From Nonomuraea sp. PA05 (GTDB lineage Bacteria; Actinomycetota; Actinomycetes; Streptosporangiales; Streptosporangiaceae): a stretch of 64,000 nucleotides of DNA. Where the stretch lies: NCBI RefSeq assembly GCF_008086045.1, contig NZ_VSEY01000016.1, forward strand, positions 184,432 to 248,431, given 5' to 3'. A model generated the notes under the pieces. That model searched no databases, was not told the DNA's origin, and saw only the letters and a list, made by a program, of their open reading frames with translations. The translations under genes and the position numbers were made by a program. This document shows positions 24,230-32,168 of the stretch, one piece after another. Each line of letters begins with the position of its first letter. Within the stretch, counting starts at the first letter, position 1.

Positions 24230-25267
24230 ATGAGCACGTCCGCCAGGGCCGAGGTGTACGTGAGCTATCACCAGCTCCTGATCCAGGAGCAGGGCGACGA
24301 AGTCGCGCCCTTCGACGTGCCCAACCGGCTGACCGCGTCGGCGCCCGGCGCCGCCGTCATCCTGACCGGCCTGCACACCGGCGTCGTGGACGTCACCGTA
24401 CGACTCGTCGACGCCCCGCCCACCGAGCCCGACGAGCCCTCCGGGGGGTGGGACGAGGTGCATGACGTCCAGCTCGTCAGCTTCACGGGCGAGATGCGCC
24501 TCGGCGGCTTCGGCATGGGCCTGGCCGACAGCCTGCCGGTGCTCACCGCGCACGGCCCCGGCCGCTACGGCATGCGGGTGCACGCCCGCGGCAGGGACGT
24601 CGCGGAAGACGCCGTGTCCGGGGTGCCGGCGGAGTTCTACCAGGTGACCGTGTGGCCCATCGACGTCGGGCCGCAGGCCCACGCCCGGCTCGGCATCGGC
24701 GTGGCGCAGGAGCTGGGGCTGCCCGACAAGTCGCGCGAGATCCGCGAGTGGGCCAAGCAGCACGGCCTGCCGCAGAGCGAGCGCGGCCGGATCGCCGGCG
24801 CGCCGCCGCCTCAGCACGTGCCCTCGCCCGTGCGTGGCGTGGCCGTGGCCGACGGGCACCGGTTACGCGTCGTCAACCCGTTCCAGGACACGGCATCCGT
24901 CCCGGAGCTGCCCGCCGGTCTCGTCGCCACCGCTCCCGACTCGCTGGTCATCCGCACGCTCAAGCGCAGGGGCACGGTGGACGTGCTCATCAACTGGCAG
25001 CCGACGGCGCCCCGCTTCCCGGCGGAGAGCTGGGAGGAGTCCGAGGAGGTCGAGTTCGTCACGACGACCGGCGTCATGCAGGTCGTCAGCATGTCCTCGG
25101 ACGAAGACCAGCGGCCCAACCTGACCTACCAGGGCGCCGGCCGCTACGGCCTGCGCGTCCACGGCCGTGCCCGCGGCGGGCGGCTGTCCAACCGGCCCCG
25201 CGAGTCGTACCTGCTGGTGGTGTGGCCCATCGAGCTGGGGCCGGCGGCGGCTCGCGTGCCAGGGTGA
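24230..25267 (+). CDS. Lsr2-motif protein with a duplicated flanking domain
   Basis: 345 aa, cytoplasmic. Two copies of one beta-rich domain (about 1-150 and 210-340) share VDVTVRLV/VDVLINW, GxGRYGxRVHxRxR and (V)VWPIxxGPxA. Between them, residues 169-188 (REIREWAKQHGLPQSERGRI) match the C-terminal DNA-binding part of Lsr2, including the RGR-type minor-groove hook (185-187). Lsr2 is an AT-binding nucleoid protein of actinobacteria; here its DNA-binding module seems transplanted into an unrelated scaffold without the Lsr2 dimerisation domain. A TTA codon (codon 212) may place it under bldA control. No family name is known to me. Function is unassigned. Confidence 0.75.
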   Translation: MSTSARAEVYVSYHQLLIQEQGDEVAPFDVPNRLTASAPGAAVILTGLHTGVVDVTVRLVDAPPTEPDEPSGGWDEVHDVQLVSFTGEMRLGGFGMGLADSLPVLTAHGPGRYGMRVHARGRDVAEDAVSGVPAEFYQVTVWPIDVGPQAHARLGIGVAQELGLPDKSREIREWAKQHGLPQSERGRIAGAPPPQHVPSPVRGVAVADGHRLRVVNPFQDTASVPELPAGLVATAPDSLVIRTLKRRGTVDVLINWQPTAPRFPAESWEESEEVEFVTTTGVMQVVSMSSDEDQRPNLTYQGAGRYGLRVHGRARGGRLSNRPRESYLLVVWPIELGPAAARVPG

Positions 25268-25303
25268 TCATGCGGGTGACGCCCAAGGCCGGGTCCGGGC
25301 TGG

Positions 25304-25693
25304 TCAGGTCGTGTGCCGCCGCGCGTACACCTCGATCTCGATCTTCATCCGCGGGTCCGACAACCCGCACATGAGCATCGTCGCGGCGGGCCGCACCGCA
25401 CCGAAGCACTCCCGCAACACCGGCCAGCACGGCTCGAAGTCGTCCCGGTCCGGCAGGATGTAGCGCACGCGGACGACGTCGCCGAACCCGCACCCCGCCT
25501 CCTCCAGCGCCTGGCCGATGTTGCGCAGGCACTGCCTGGCCTGCTCCACCACGTCGTCGGAGATGGTCATCGTCGTGTAGTCGAACCCGGTGGTCCCCGA
25601 CACGTGCACCCAGTCGCCGTCCACCACGGCCCTGGCGTATCCGATCTGCTCCTCGAACGTGGATCCGCTGAGGATGGCGCGTCGCTCCGTCAT
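25304..25693 (-). CDS. RidA-family protein (Rid/YjgF superfamily)
   Basis: 129 aa. The segment VHVSGTTGFDYTTM and the C-terminal RPAATMLMCGLSDPRMKIEIEVYA are typical of the YjgF/Rid fold, though the usual catalytic Arg position reads in the order RPAAT-x-x-x-CGLSDPRMKIEIE, where family members have R-x-x-x-x-V-x-x-L. Archetypal RidA hydrolyses reactive enamine/imine intermediates; many paralogues have other duties. It is divergent from a LysR gene 72 bases away, a possible regulator. Confidence 0.88.
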   Translation of the reverse strand: MTERRAILSGSTFEEQIGYARAVVDGDWVHVSGTTGFDYTTMTISDDVVEQARQCLRNIGQALEEAGCGFGDVVRVRYILPDRDDFEPCWPVLRECFGAVRPAATMLMCGLSDPRMKIEIEVYARRHTT

Positions 25694-25765
25694 GCGCAGA
25701 ACGGTACGTGACCAGCCCCGATACGTCTAAGACGGGAAGCTGGCTGACCTGATATCTCTGGAGGT

Positions 25766-26707
25766 ATGGATCGCCCGGAACTGCCGCTGGCACAGTTGCA
25801 CGCGTTCGTGGTGCTGGCCGAGGAGTTGCACTTCGGTCATGCCGCCGACCGGCTGGGCATCGCGCAGCCCCCGTTGAGCCAGCAGATCCGCCGGCTGGAG
25901 GGCAAGGTGGGGCACGCGCTGTTCAGCCGGACGCCTGGCCGGGTGGCGCTGACGCCCGCCGGGCGGGAGTTGTTGCCGGCCGCGCGCCGGGCGCTGGACG
26001 AGCTGGCGGGCGGGCTGGCGGCGGCGCGGGCCGTGGGCAGCGGGCGGGCGGGGCGGATCCGGCTGGGGTTCGCGGCGTCGCTGGCGTTGACGATCCTGCC
26101 GGAGCTGCTGAGCGCCTACCGGGAGCGGTTCCCCCGGGTGCGCATCGAGATTCACGAGATGACGACGGCGCCGCAGCTCGCCGCCCTGCGCGAGCGGCGG
26201 ATCGATGTCGGGCTGCTGCGGGAGCCGCCGGATGACGAGCCTGAGCTGGCGTTCGCGACCGTGCTGCGCGAGCCGTTCGTGGCCGTGCTGCCCGCCGCGC
26301 ACCCGCTCGCCGCCGGGCGCGCGGTGGAGCTCGCCCGGCTGGCGGGCTCGCCGTTCGTGTTGCTGCCGCGCGAGCACGGGCCCGGCTTGTACGACCGGAT
26401 CGTGGGGATGTGCGGGGACGCCGGGTTCGTGCCCGAGGTGGCGCAGCACGCGGTGGAGTGGCAGACCGTGTGTGCGCTGGTGGAGGCCGGGCTGGGCGTG
26501 TCGGTGGCGCCCGCGAGCATCCGCCGCATCCGGCTGAAGGGGGTGGCCTTCCGCCGCCTGGCGCCGGATGCCGGACGCAGGAACGGGGCGGCGGGCGCCG
26601 ACCGCACGAGCGGAGCGGCGGATGACGGACGTACGAGCGTGGCGGTGGCCTGGCGGGTGGGCGACGCCGACCCACTCGTCACCGGCCTCCTGGAGACGCT
26701 GCTCTGA
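25766..26707 (+). CDS. LysR-family transcriptional regulator
   Basis: 313 aa. The winged helix at 8-65 reads LHAFVVLAEELHFGHAADRLGI and PLSQQIRRLEGKVGHALF, the LysR pattern. The periplasmic-binding-like effector domain spans about 92-305. An Arg/Gly/Ala-rich insertion (about 272-292) interrupts the last beta strands and looks like lineage-specific low-complexity sequence. The ATG follows CTGGAGGT closely. The RidA gene is divergent and may be its target. Confidence 0.9.
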   Translation: MDRPELPLAQLHAFVVLAEELHFGHAADRLGIAQPPLSQQIRRLEGKVGHALFSRTPGRVALTPAGRELLPAARRALDELAGGLAAARAVGSGRAGRIRLGFAASLALTILPELLSAYRERFPRVRIEIHEMTTAPQLAALRERRIDVGLLREPPDDEPELAFATVLREPFVAVLPAAHPLAAGRAVELARLAGSPFVLLPREHGPGLYDRIVGMCGDAGFVPEVAQHAVEWQTVCALVEAGLGVSVAPASIRRIRLKGVAFRRLAPDAGRRNGAAGADRTSGAADDGRTSVAVAWRVGDADPLVTGLLETLL

Positions 26708-26719
26708 CGCGACCCGCCG

Positions 26720-26992
26720 TCACCGCGGAAGCAGCACGCTGGCCTGATTGCTGCCCGGCACCACCCCCGCCTTCCGATGCGCCTCCTTGAGCGCGTCGGA
26801 GGCGAAGTGCTGCCGCATCGCCCGCGCGTCCTCGCACTCGAACAGCACGACGGCCTCCTCGGGACGCTCGGCGTCGACGCTGACCAGGACGGTGCGCATG
26901 CCCGCCGCCGCCCGCACCTCCGCCAGCTCCTCGAACGCCGCGCGCCAGGTGTCGTAGTCGGTGAACCGCTGCCTGATGAGCAGGTACTCCAT
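26720..26992 (-). CDS. Small dimeric alpha/beta-barrel protein (antibiotic-biosynthesis-monooxygenase-like)
   Basis: 90 aa. It begins MEYLLIRQRFTDYDTWRAAFEE, a strand-then-helix pattern common to ABM-type and EthD-like barrels, and contains VVLFECEDARAMRQHFAS. Catalytic residues are not definable. It is divergent from the TetR gene at 27077 and the first TetR operator lies 20 bases before its ATG, so it is very likely repressed by that regulator. Confidence 0.75.
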   Translation of the reverse strand: MEYLLIRQRFTDYDTWRAAFEELAEVRAAAGMRTVLVSVDAERPEEAVVLFECEDARAMRQHFASDALKEAHRKAGVVPGSNQASVLLPR

Positions 26993-27011
26993 GGCCGGAC
27001 CCCTCAGAAGA

Positions 27012-27066
27012 AACTCAACGCTGTTGAGTTAAACCGTAGCACGACTAACTCAACAGTGGTGAGTTA
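27012..27066. promoter_or_regulatory. Pair of TetR operators
   Basis: AACTCAAC-GCT-GTTGAGTT (27012-27030) is a perfect 19-base palindrome. A second site, TAACTCA (27046-27052) with TGAGTTA (27060-27066), has the same consensus with one mismatch and the same arm spacing. They lie between the monooxygenase-like gene and the TetR gene and would cover both promoters. Confidence 0.75.
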
Positions 27067-27076
27067 CGCTGATCGC

Positions 27077-27730
27077 ATGCCACGACAACCAAGGGCGGGC
27101 GGCCGGCGGCCCGGCGCGACACGTACGCGCGAGGAGATACTCGAAGCCGCGCAGCGCAGCTTCGCCGGCTCCGGCTACGACGGCACCACGATCCGCGGCG
27201 TCGCCAGGGAGGCGGGCGTCGATCCCGCGCTGGTGCTGCAGTTCTTCGGCAGCAAGGACGGGCTCTTCGACGCCGCCCTGCGCGCCGACCCGCCCGTGCG
27301 CGACCTGGTGACGCTGGCCGGCGAGGGCGAGGTGGCCGACCTCGGCGTCCGCCTCGCCCGCCGCTACCTGGAGTTGTGGGAGGACCCGCACTCAGGGCCC
27401 AGGATGCTGGCCGTGGTACGGGCGGCAGCGGCGGCGCCGAGCGCGTCGGCCATGGTCACGGCGTTCATGACGGACGCCGTGATGTTGCCCCTGGCCAAGG
27501 CGATCGACGCCGACGAGCCCGAGCTGCGCGCCGCCCTGGCCGGCGCCTACCTGCTGGGCGTGGCCACGGCCCGCTACGTGCTGCGCATCGGGCCGCTGGC
27601 CGCGCTGTCGAGGCAGGACGCCGCGTCCGTCCTGGGCCCCGTCGTCCAGCACCACCTCACCGGTCAGCTCCGGGGGCCGAGCACCACGGGCAGCCGTATG
27701 GGCCCCTCGGTGATGAGCGAGGGCGTGTAG
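27077..27730 (+). CDS. TetR-family transcriptional regulator
   Basis: 217 aa. The N-terminal DNA-binding domain has TREEILEAAQRSFAGSGYDG and TTIRGVAREAGVDPALVLQFFGSKDGLF (about residues 17-65). The C-terminal ligand domain (TetR_C-type, about 90-200) ends in a variable tail. The start is the ATG at 27077, 10 bases after the second operator, so the transcript is likely leaderless. The last 67 bases overlap the 3' end of the convergent P450 gene. Confidence 0.92.
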   Translation: MPRQPRAGGRRPGATRTREEILEAAQRSFAGSGYDGTTIRGVAREAGVDPALVLQFFGSKDGLFDAALRADPPVRDLVTLAGEGEVADLGVRLARRYLELWEDPHSGPRMLAVVRAAAAAPSASAMVTAFMTDAVMLPLAKAIDADEPELRAALAGAYLLGVATARYVLRIGPLAALSRQDAASVLGPVVQHHLTGQLRGPSTTGSRMGPSVMSEGV

Positions 27731-28881
27731 TCGATGTCGTCCATCCCGATCGCGAGCCGCAGACCGGGGTGGCGGCCGAACAGCGACGACAGCGCGATCC
27801 GCATCTCCAGCCTGGCCAGCGGCGCGCCCAGGCAGAAGTGCGGGCCGCGACCGAAGCCGACGTGCACGTCCGGCTCGCGCGAGGCGTCGAACCTGGCGGC
27901 GTCCGGGCCGTACCTGGCCGGATCCGTGCCCGCCCCGTCGAGCGCGACCACGATCGGCACGCCGGCCGGGATCTCCGTGCCCAGCACCCGCACGTCCTGG
28001 AGCGGGTAGCGGAACAGCACGTTGATCACCGAGCTACGGCTGCGCAGCGCCTCCTCCACCACCCGCTCCCAGGCCTCCTGATCCTTGGGTCCCGGCAGCT
28101 GGGCGCGGTCGCCGCACAGGGCGATGACGGTGTTGGCGAGCATGTGCACGGTGGTCTCGTGACCGGCGATGAGCACCAGCCACAGGATCCACAACATCTC
28201 CTCGTCCGACAGCCGGTCTCCGTCGTCCTCCTGCACCTTGATCAGCCCGCTGGTGAGGTCGTCGCCCGGCTCGGCGCGCTTGCGCTCGATGAACGCGCCC
28301 AGGTACGCCAGCATGTCGCCCGCCGCGGTGGCGGCCTCCTGCGGGCTGGCGGTGTGGAAGAGCAGCACGTTCGTCCACTCGCGGAGCTGGTAGCGCTCCT
28401 GTTCCGGCACGCCGAACAGCTCGCAGATCACGGCGATGGGCAGCGGCTCGCTGAAGTGCCGCACCAGGTCGACCACCTCGCCCTCGGCTGCCAGCCGGTC
28501 GAGGAGCCCGTCGGTGATCTGCTGGATGCGCGGCGCCATGGCGGCCACCCGGGCGGGCGTGAACGCGCGGTTGATGAGGCCGCGCAGCCGGCGGTGGTCG
28601 TCGCCGTCCTGGGTCAGCAGGTGGTCGCCCTCGACGAGCTGGCGCAGCGGCCAGTCAGGGGGGATGGTGCCGTCGTTCAGGGCGGGGCAGTTGCGGGAGT
28701 TCTTGCTGTAGAGGGTGCCGTCGTTGAGCAGCACCTCGCTGACGCTGTCGTAGGAGCACACCATCCAGGCGCTGACCTTGCCCGGCAGCTCGATGGGCAC
28801 GACGGGGCCGCCTTCGTCCCTGAAGCGGCGGACGGTCTGTGAGGTTCGCTCACCAGGGGCCGGAATCGGCAGGGGTTCCAT
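27664..28881 (-). CDS. Cytochrome P450
   Basis: 405 aa soluble bacterial P450 (class I, needs ferredoxin and reductase not seen here). The I-helix oxygen-activation motif is AGHETT, the K-helix ExxR is in EEALRSRS, and the heme loop FGRGPHFCLGAPLARLE contains the ligand Cys. The start is the ATG at 28881 behind GGGAGA (MEPLPIPAPG); an upstream extension is possible but without support. The substrate is unknown. It is divergent from an MFS exporter gene, which may act on the same compound (inference). Confidence 0.94.
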   Translation of the reverse strand: MEPLPIPAPGERTSQTVRRFRDEGGPVVPIELPGKVSAWMVCSYDSVSEVLLNDGTLYSKNSRNCPALNDGTIPPDWPLRQLVEGDHLLTQDGDDHRRLRGLINRAFTPARVAAMAPRIQQITDGLLDRLAAEGEVVDLVRHFSEPLPIAVICELFGVPEQERYQLREWTNVLLFHTASPQEAATAAGDMLAYLGAFIERKRAEPGDDLTSGLIKVQEDDGDRLSDEEMLWILWLVLIAGHETTVHMLANTVIALCGDRAQLPGPKDQEAWERVVEEALRSRSSVINVLFRYPLQDVRVLGTEIPAGVPIVVALDGAGTDPARYGPDAARFDASREPDVHVGFGRGPHFCLGAPLARLEMRIALSSLFGRHPGLRLAIGMDDIDYTPSLITEGPIRLPVVLGPRS

Positions 28882-29051
28882 GCGCAGTCTCCCGTGTCGG
28901 AGGGACTTCAACTGTCCGCTCTGCAAACGACCCCGGCCATACCGCTTCGGCGTCATGTCACCACGCGGTCGGCGACACCTGCCGCCGCGGCTACAAAACG
29001 CTACGGAACGACTTCAACAAAGAGTCATCGGCGTTGTAGGAAGATGTCCGG

Positions 29052-30293
29052 ATGATCAGTTCCAGCCCGTTACGTCCGCGGCGGCTTCCGCTGTTCGGCC
29101 TCGCCGCCGCCCTCTTCTCTCTCCTCCTGACGTACAGCGTTCCGGTCCTGTTCGGGCTGCGGGATCTGCCGATGGGCGTGTACAGCCTGCGCAGCGTGAC
29201 GATGCTCGTCGCGGCGGTCCTGGTGGCGCCGCTGCTCGGGACGCTCGTGGACCGGGCGCGCAGCCGCCGTACCGCGGTGGTCGCGCTGGCGCTCGTGGGC
29301 GCGGTCGCGCTCGCGGCGGCCACCGGCGCGGCGCAGGGCCCCGACGCGGTGAGCGGCCCGGTCATCACGGCCGTGCTGGTGACGATGTCCGCCGTGACGG
29401 CTCTGGCGCCGGTCGGTGAGCAGGCGTACCTGCCGTCGATCGTCGGCCGCGACCGTCTGGTGACCGCGAACGCCGTGCTGCACGTGCTGCCGCTGCTCCT
29501 CATGATGGCGATCGGGGCCGCGCTGTCCTGGGCCGACGGCGACGGCCTGACGCTCGCCGTCGCCGTCGGCGTGGCGGCGGCCTGCGCGGCGGCGGCCTAC
29601 CGCGGGGTCCAGGCGGACGAGGAGCCGCCACTGCCCAGGACCGGGCTCTGGCGGGAGACGATGGAAGGGCTGCGGTTCACCTTCCGGGAGCCGGTGCTGC
29701 GCGCGATCGCCCTGTGCGTCATGGTGACCAGCCTGACCGGCGGGTTCGCCGAAGAGATGGAGGGGGCGGCGCGCGGCGCGCTGGCGGACTACTGGAACCT
29801 CTCGCTGTCCATGATGGTCACCCTCTACGGCGCGACCGCCCTGGGGGCGCTGGTGGCCGTGCTGCTGCACCGCAGGCTCGGCGCCTACCGGCTGGCCATC
29901 GCGGCCCTGCTGGCGAGCCAGCCGTTCATCCTGCTGCTCGCCTTGTCCGGCGGGCCCGGCGGGTGGTGGTGGTACACGCTCGGCAACCTCGTCCCGACGG
30001 CAGGTCTGATCGTCGTCAGCATCGCGCTGCTGAGCCACCGCCAGGCGATCACGCCCGACCGGCTGCTCGGCCGGGTGGGCGGCACGCTGGTCGCCCTGGT
30101 CATGCTGGGTGAGATCGCGGGCACTCTGCTGCGCCTGCCCGGCGACTGGCTCGCCGAGGACGCCTCCTCGCCGCTGCCTCTGCTCACCGGCCTTGTCCTG
30201 GCCACGGCGCTGGGCATGGCCGCCGCCGTCCCACTGCTGCGCGCCCGGCACCTCGCGACGACGCCGCGCGAGCCGGAATCAGCGCTGCCATAG
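29052..30293 (+). CDS. MFS transporter with an early TTA codon
   Basis: 413 aa, about twelve hydrophobic segments. PLLGTLVDRARSRRTAVVAL between segments 2 and 3 is the MFS loop; the family is the drug:H+/macrolide-exporter-like group (MFS_3 type). Codon 7 is TTA (29070-29072), the rare Leu codon read by the bldA tRNA in actinomycetes, so translation may be limited to late growth. AGGAAG is the probable ribosome site. It is divergent from the P450 gene. Confidence 0.85.
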   Translation: MISSSPLRPRRLPLFGLAAALFSLLLTYSVPVLFGLRDLPMGVYSLRSVTMLVAAVLVAPLLGTLVDRARSRRTAVVALALVGAVALAAATGAAQGPDAVSGPVITAVLVTMSAVTALAPVGEQAYLPSIVGRDRLVTANAVLHVLPLLLMMAIGAALSWADGDGLTLAVAVGVAAACAAAAYRGVQADEEPPLPRTGLWRETMEGLRFTFREPVLRAIALCVMVTSLTGGFAEEMEGAARGALADYWNLSLSMMVTLYGATALGALVAVLLHRRLGAYRLAIAALLASQPFILLLALSGGPGGWWWYTLGNLVPTAGLIVVSIALLSHRQAITPDRLLGRVGGTLVALVMLGEIAGTLLRLPGDWLAEDASSPLPLLTGLVLATALGMAAAVPLLRARHLATTPREPESALP

Positions 30294-30304
30294 GACGCGG
30301 GGAG

Positions 30305-31834
30305 TCAGCGCTGCCGCAGGACGCGGCCTCTGCGCTCGCCCGTGAACTCGCCGGACTCCACCACCACCCGCCCTTCCAGCAGCACGTGCACGATCCCGGT
30401 CGGCCGGACGGACGGGGCGGCGTAGGTGCCCGCGTGACCGATGGTGGCGGGGTCGAACACGCAGATGTCGGCCCAGGCGCCTGGGCCCAGCCAGCCTCTC
30501 CCGCGCAGGCCGAACTGGTCGGCGTTCGCGGAGGTCGCCTTGCGCACGGCCTCCTCCCAGGAGATCACCTGGCGTTCCCGCACGTACGTGCCGAAGAAGC
30601 GCGGGAAGCAGCCCCACGTACGTGGGTGCTCCAGCCCGGCGGGCAGCCCGTTGTCGGAGCCGATGCCGATGAGCGGGTCGGCCATGATCTCGGCCAGGTC
30701 CTCCTCGGCCATCAGGAAGGCGACCATCGTGGCGGCGGGGTCGGCGGCCACCAGCGCGCAGGTGGCCGCCCATGGGTCCACCTCCAGCTTGCGGGCGATC
30801 TCGGCCAGCGAGCGGCCGGTGTAGGAGGGCTCGGCGTGCGCGGTGACCCGCACGTCGGCCGGTGTGACGTCCTGCCACAGGCCCGCTCCCGTCCCGCCGG
30901 CCTCGGCCACGGCGCGCAGCCGGTCCCGCTCGGCGGGCACCGCGAGCGCCTCGCGCACCCGGCCGCCGGCCAGCGCGGACGGCGGCAGCAGGGCGGCCAG
31001 CACGGTCGCGCCGGCGACGTAGGGATACTGGTCGCCGCGCACGTCCACGCCGCGCGTCCGGGCCTCGCGCAGCCGGTCGAGCAACACCCTGGCCCGCCCG
31101 TGGTTGGCCCGGCCGGCGACCTTGCAGTGCGACACCTGCAGCCGCACGCGGGCCCGCCGCGCCACCTCGACGGCCTCGTCCAGCGCCGCGGCCAGCCCTG
31201 CGCCCTCGTCGCGCAGGTGCGTGGCGTACGGCACGCCGAACCCGTGGGCGACGGCGGCCAGCGCCACCAGCTCGTCGGTGCCCGCGTACCCGCCTGGTGG
31301 GTAGATCAGCCCGCTGGACAGCCCGCACGCGCCCGCCGTGAAGGCGGCCGTGGCGAGGTCGCACATCCTGTCGAGGTCGCCGTCGCGCAGGCGCTCGTCG
31401 AACCCGGCCACGGCCGCGCGCAGCGTCGAGTGCCCGACGAGGGTGGCCATGTGGTTGGTCGGCCCGGCGGCGGTGATCGCCTCCAGGTACTCGGCGAACA
31501 TCCAGTCGGGCACGGCCGCGCCCGTCACCTCGGCCAGCACGGAGGCGTCGGGCGCGTAGGAGAAGCCGCAGTTGCCGTTGATCTCGGTGGTGACGCCCTG
31601 CAGCAGCTTGAACGGCTGCGGCTGCGCCATCAGCGGCACCAGGTCGGAGTGCGCGTGGGCGTCCACGAACCCGGGCGCGACGGCCAGGCCCGTGACGTCG
31701 ATCACCCGGCGCGCGCCGCCGAGCCGCCGTCCCGTCTCCATCACCCAGCCGCCTGAGACGGCGACGTCTCCGATGAAGGCCGGGGAGCCTAAGCCGTCGT
31801 ACACGGTGCCACCGCGAAGGATGAGATCGACCAT
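30305..31834 (-). CDS. N-acyl-D-amino-acid deacylase (D-aminoacylase)
   Basis: 509 aa amidohydrolase-superfamily enzyme that releases D-amino acids from N-acyl-D-amino acids. The first strand carries LILRGGTVYDGLGSP, the metal motif is DAHAHSD (HxH), SHCKV gives a further ligand, and IGSDNGLPAG holds the catalytic Asp. The C-terminal cap ends with the composite beta domain (PTGIVHVLLEGRVVVE). Start ATG at 31834 (MVDLILRGG); the open frame upstream has no homology. It is divergent from the rhamnogalacturonan lyase gene. Confidence 0.9.
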   Translation of the reverse strand: MVDLILRGGTVYDGLGSPAFIGDVAVSGGWVMETGRRLGGARRVIDVTGLAVAPGFVDAHAHSDLVPLMAQPQPFKLLQGVTTEINGNCGFSYAPDASVLAEVTGAAVPDWMFAEYLEAITAAGPTNHMATLVGHSTLRAAVAGFDERLRDGDLDRMCDLATAAFTAGACGLSSGLIYPPGGYAGTDELVALAAVAHGFGVPYATHLRDEGAGLAAALDEAVEVARRARVRLQVSHCKVAGRANHGRARVLLDRLREARTRGVDVRGDQYPYVAGATVLAALLPPSALAGGRVREALAVPAERDRLRAVAEAGGTGAGLWQDVTPADVRVTAHAEPSYTGRSLAEIARKLEVDPWAATCALVAADPAATMVAFLMAEEDLAEIMADPLIGIGSDNGLPAGLEHPRTWGCFPRFFGTYVRERQVISWEEAVRKATSANADQFGLRGRGWLGPGAWADICVFDPATIGHAGTYAAPSVRPTGIVHVLLEGRVVVESGEFTGERRGRVLRQR

Positions 31835-32080
31835 GCAATCCGCCCTGGAGTAAGAAATCTTGTCACGTACTACAACGCCGGACGCCGTTGGAGGTTCCAC
31901 GGCCGCCGTGACACCGAAGTCAAGAAGCAGCAAGGACGCTCTTGCGGATCGGATACCGGCTGGCTTTAAATACGCCCTGGCGCTGACCCAGCCACCCCTG
32001 CCGCCGACAAGGAGCCCCTGTGACCATCCCCGCAGGTCGGGCATCATTTTCCACCGCCCGCAATCTCCGCGCCAGCCTGT

Positions 32081-32148
32081 TAGCGCTATCACTTGCCTCG
32101 CCGACCCCATGAAACTTTCTTTTCGTCTATCGGGAAAGCGCTTACCCG
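32081..32148 (+). promoter_or_regulatory. LacI-family-like operators upstream of the rhamnogalacturonan lyase
   Basis: CGGGA-AAGCGCTT-ACCCG (32131-32148) is an 18-base palindrome broken only at one pair, with the central CG typical of LacI/GalR sites. TAGCGCTA (32081-32088) shares its AGCGCT core, and GAAACTTTC (32111-32119) resembles GAAASTTTC sugar-regulator boxes. The remaining gap from 31835 holds the divergent promoters but no gene. Confidence 0.6.
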
Positions 32149-32168
32149 CTGCTGTGAAGGAAAAAGTC

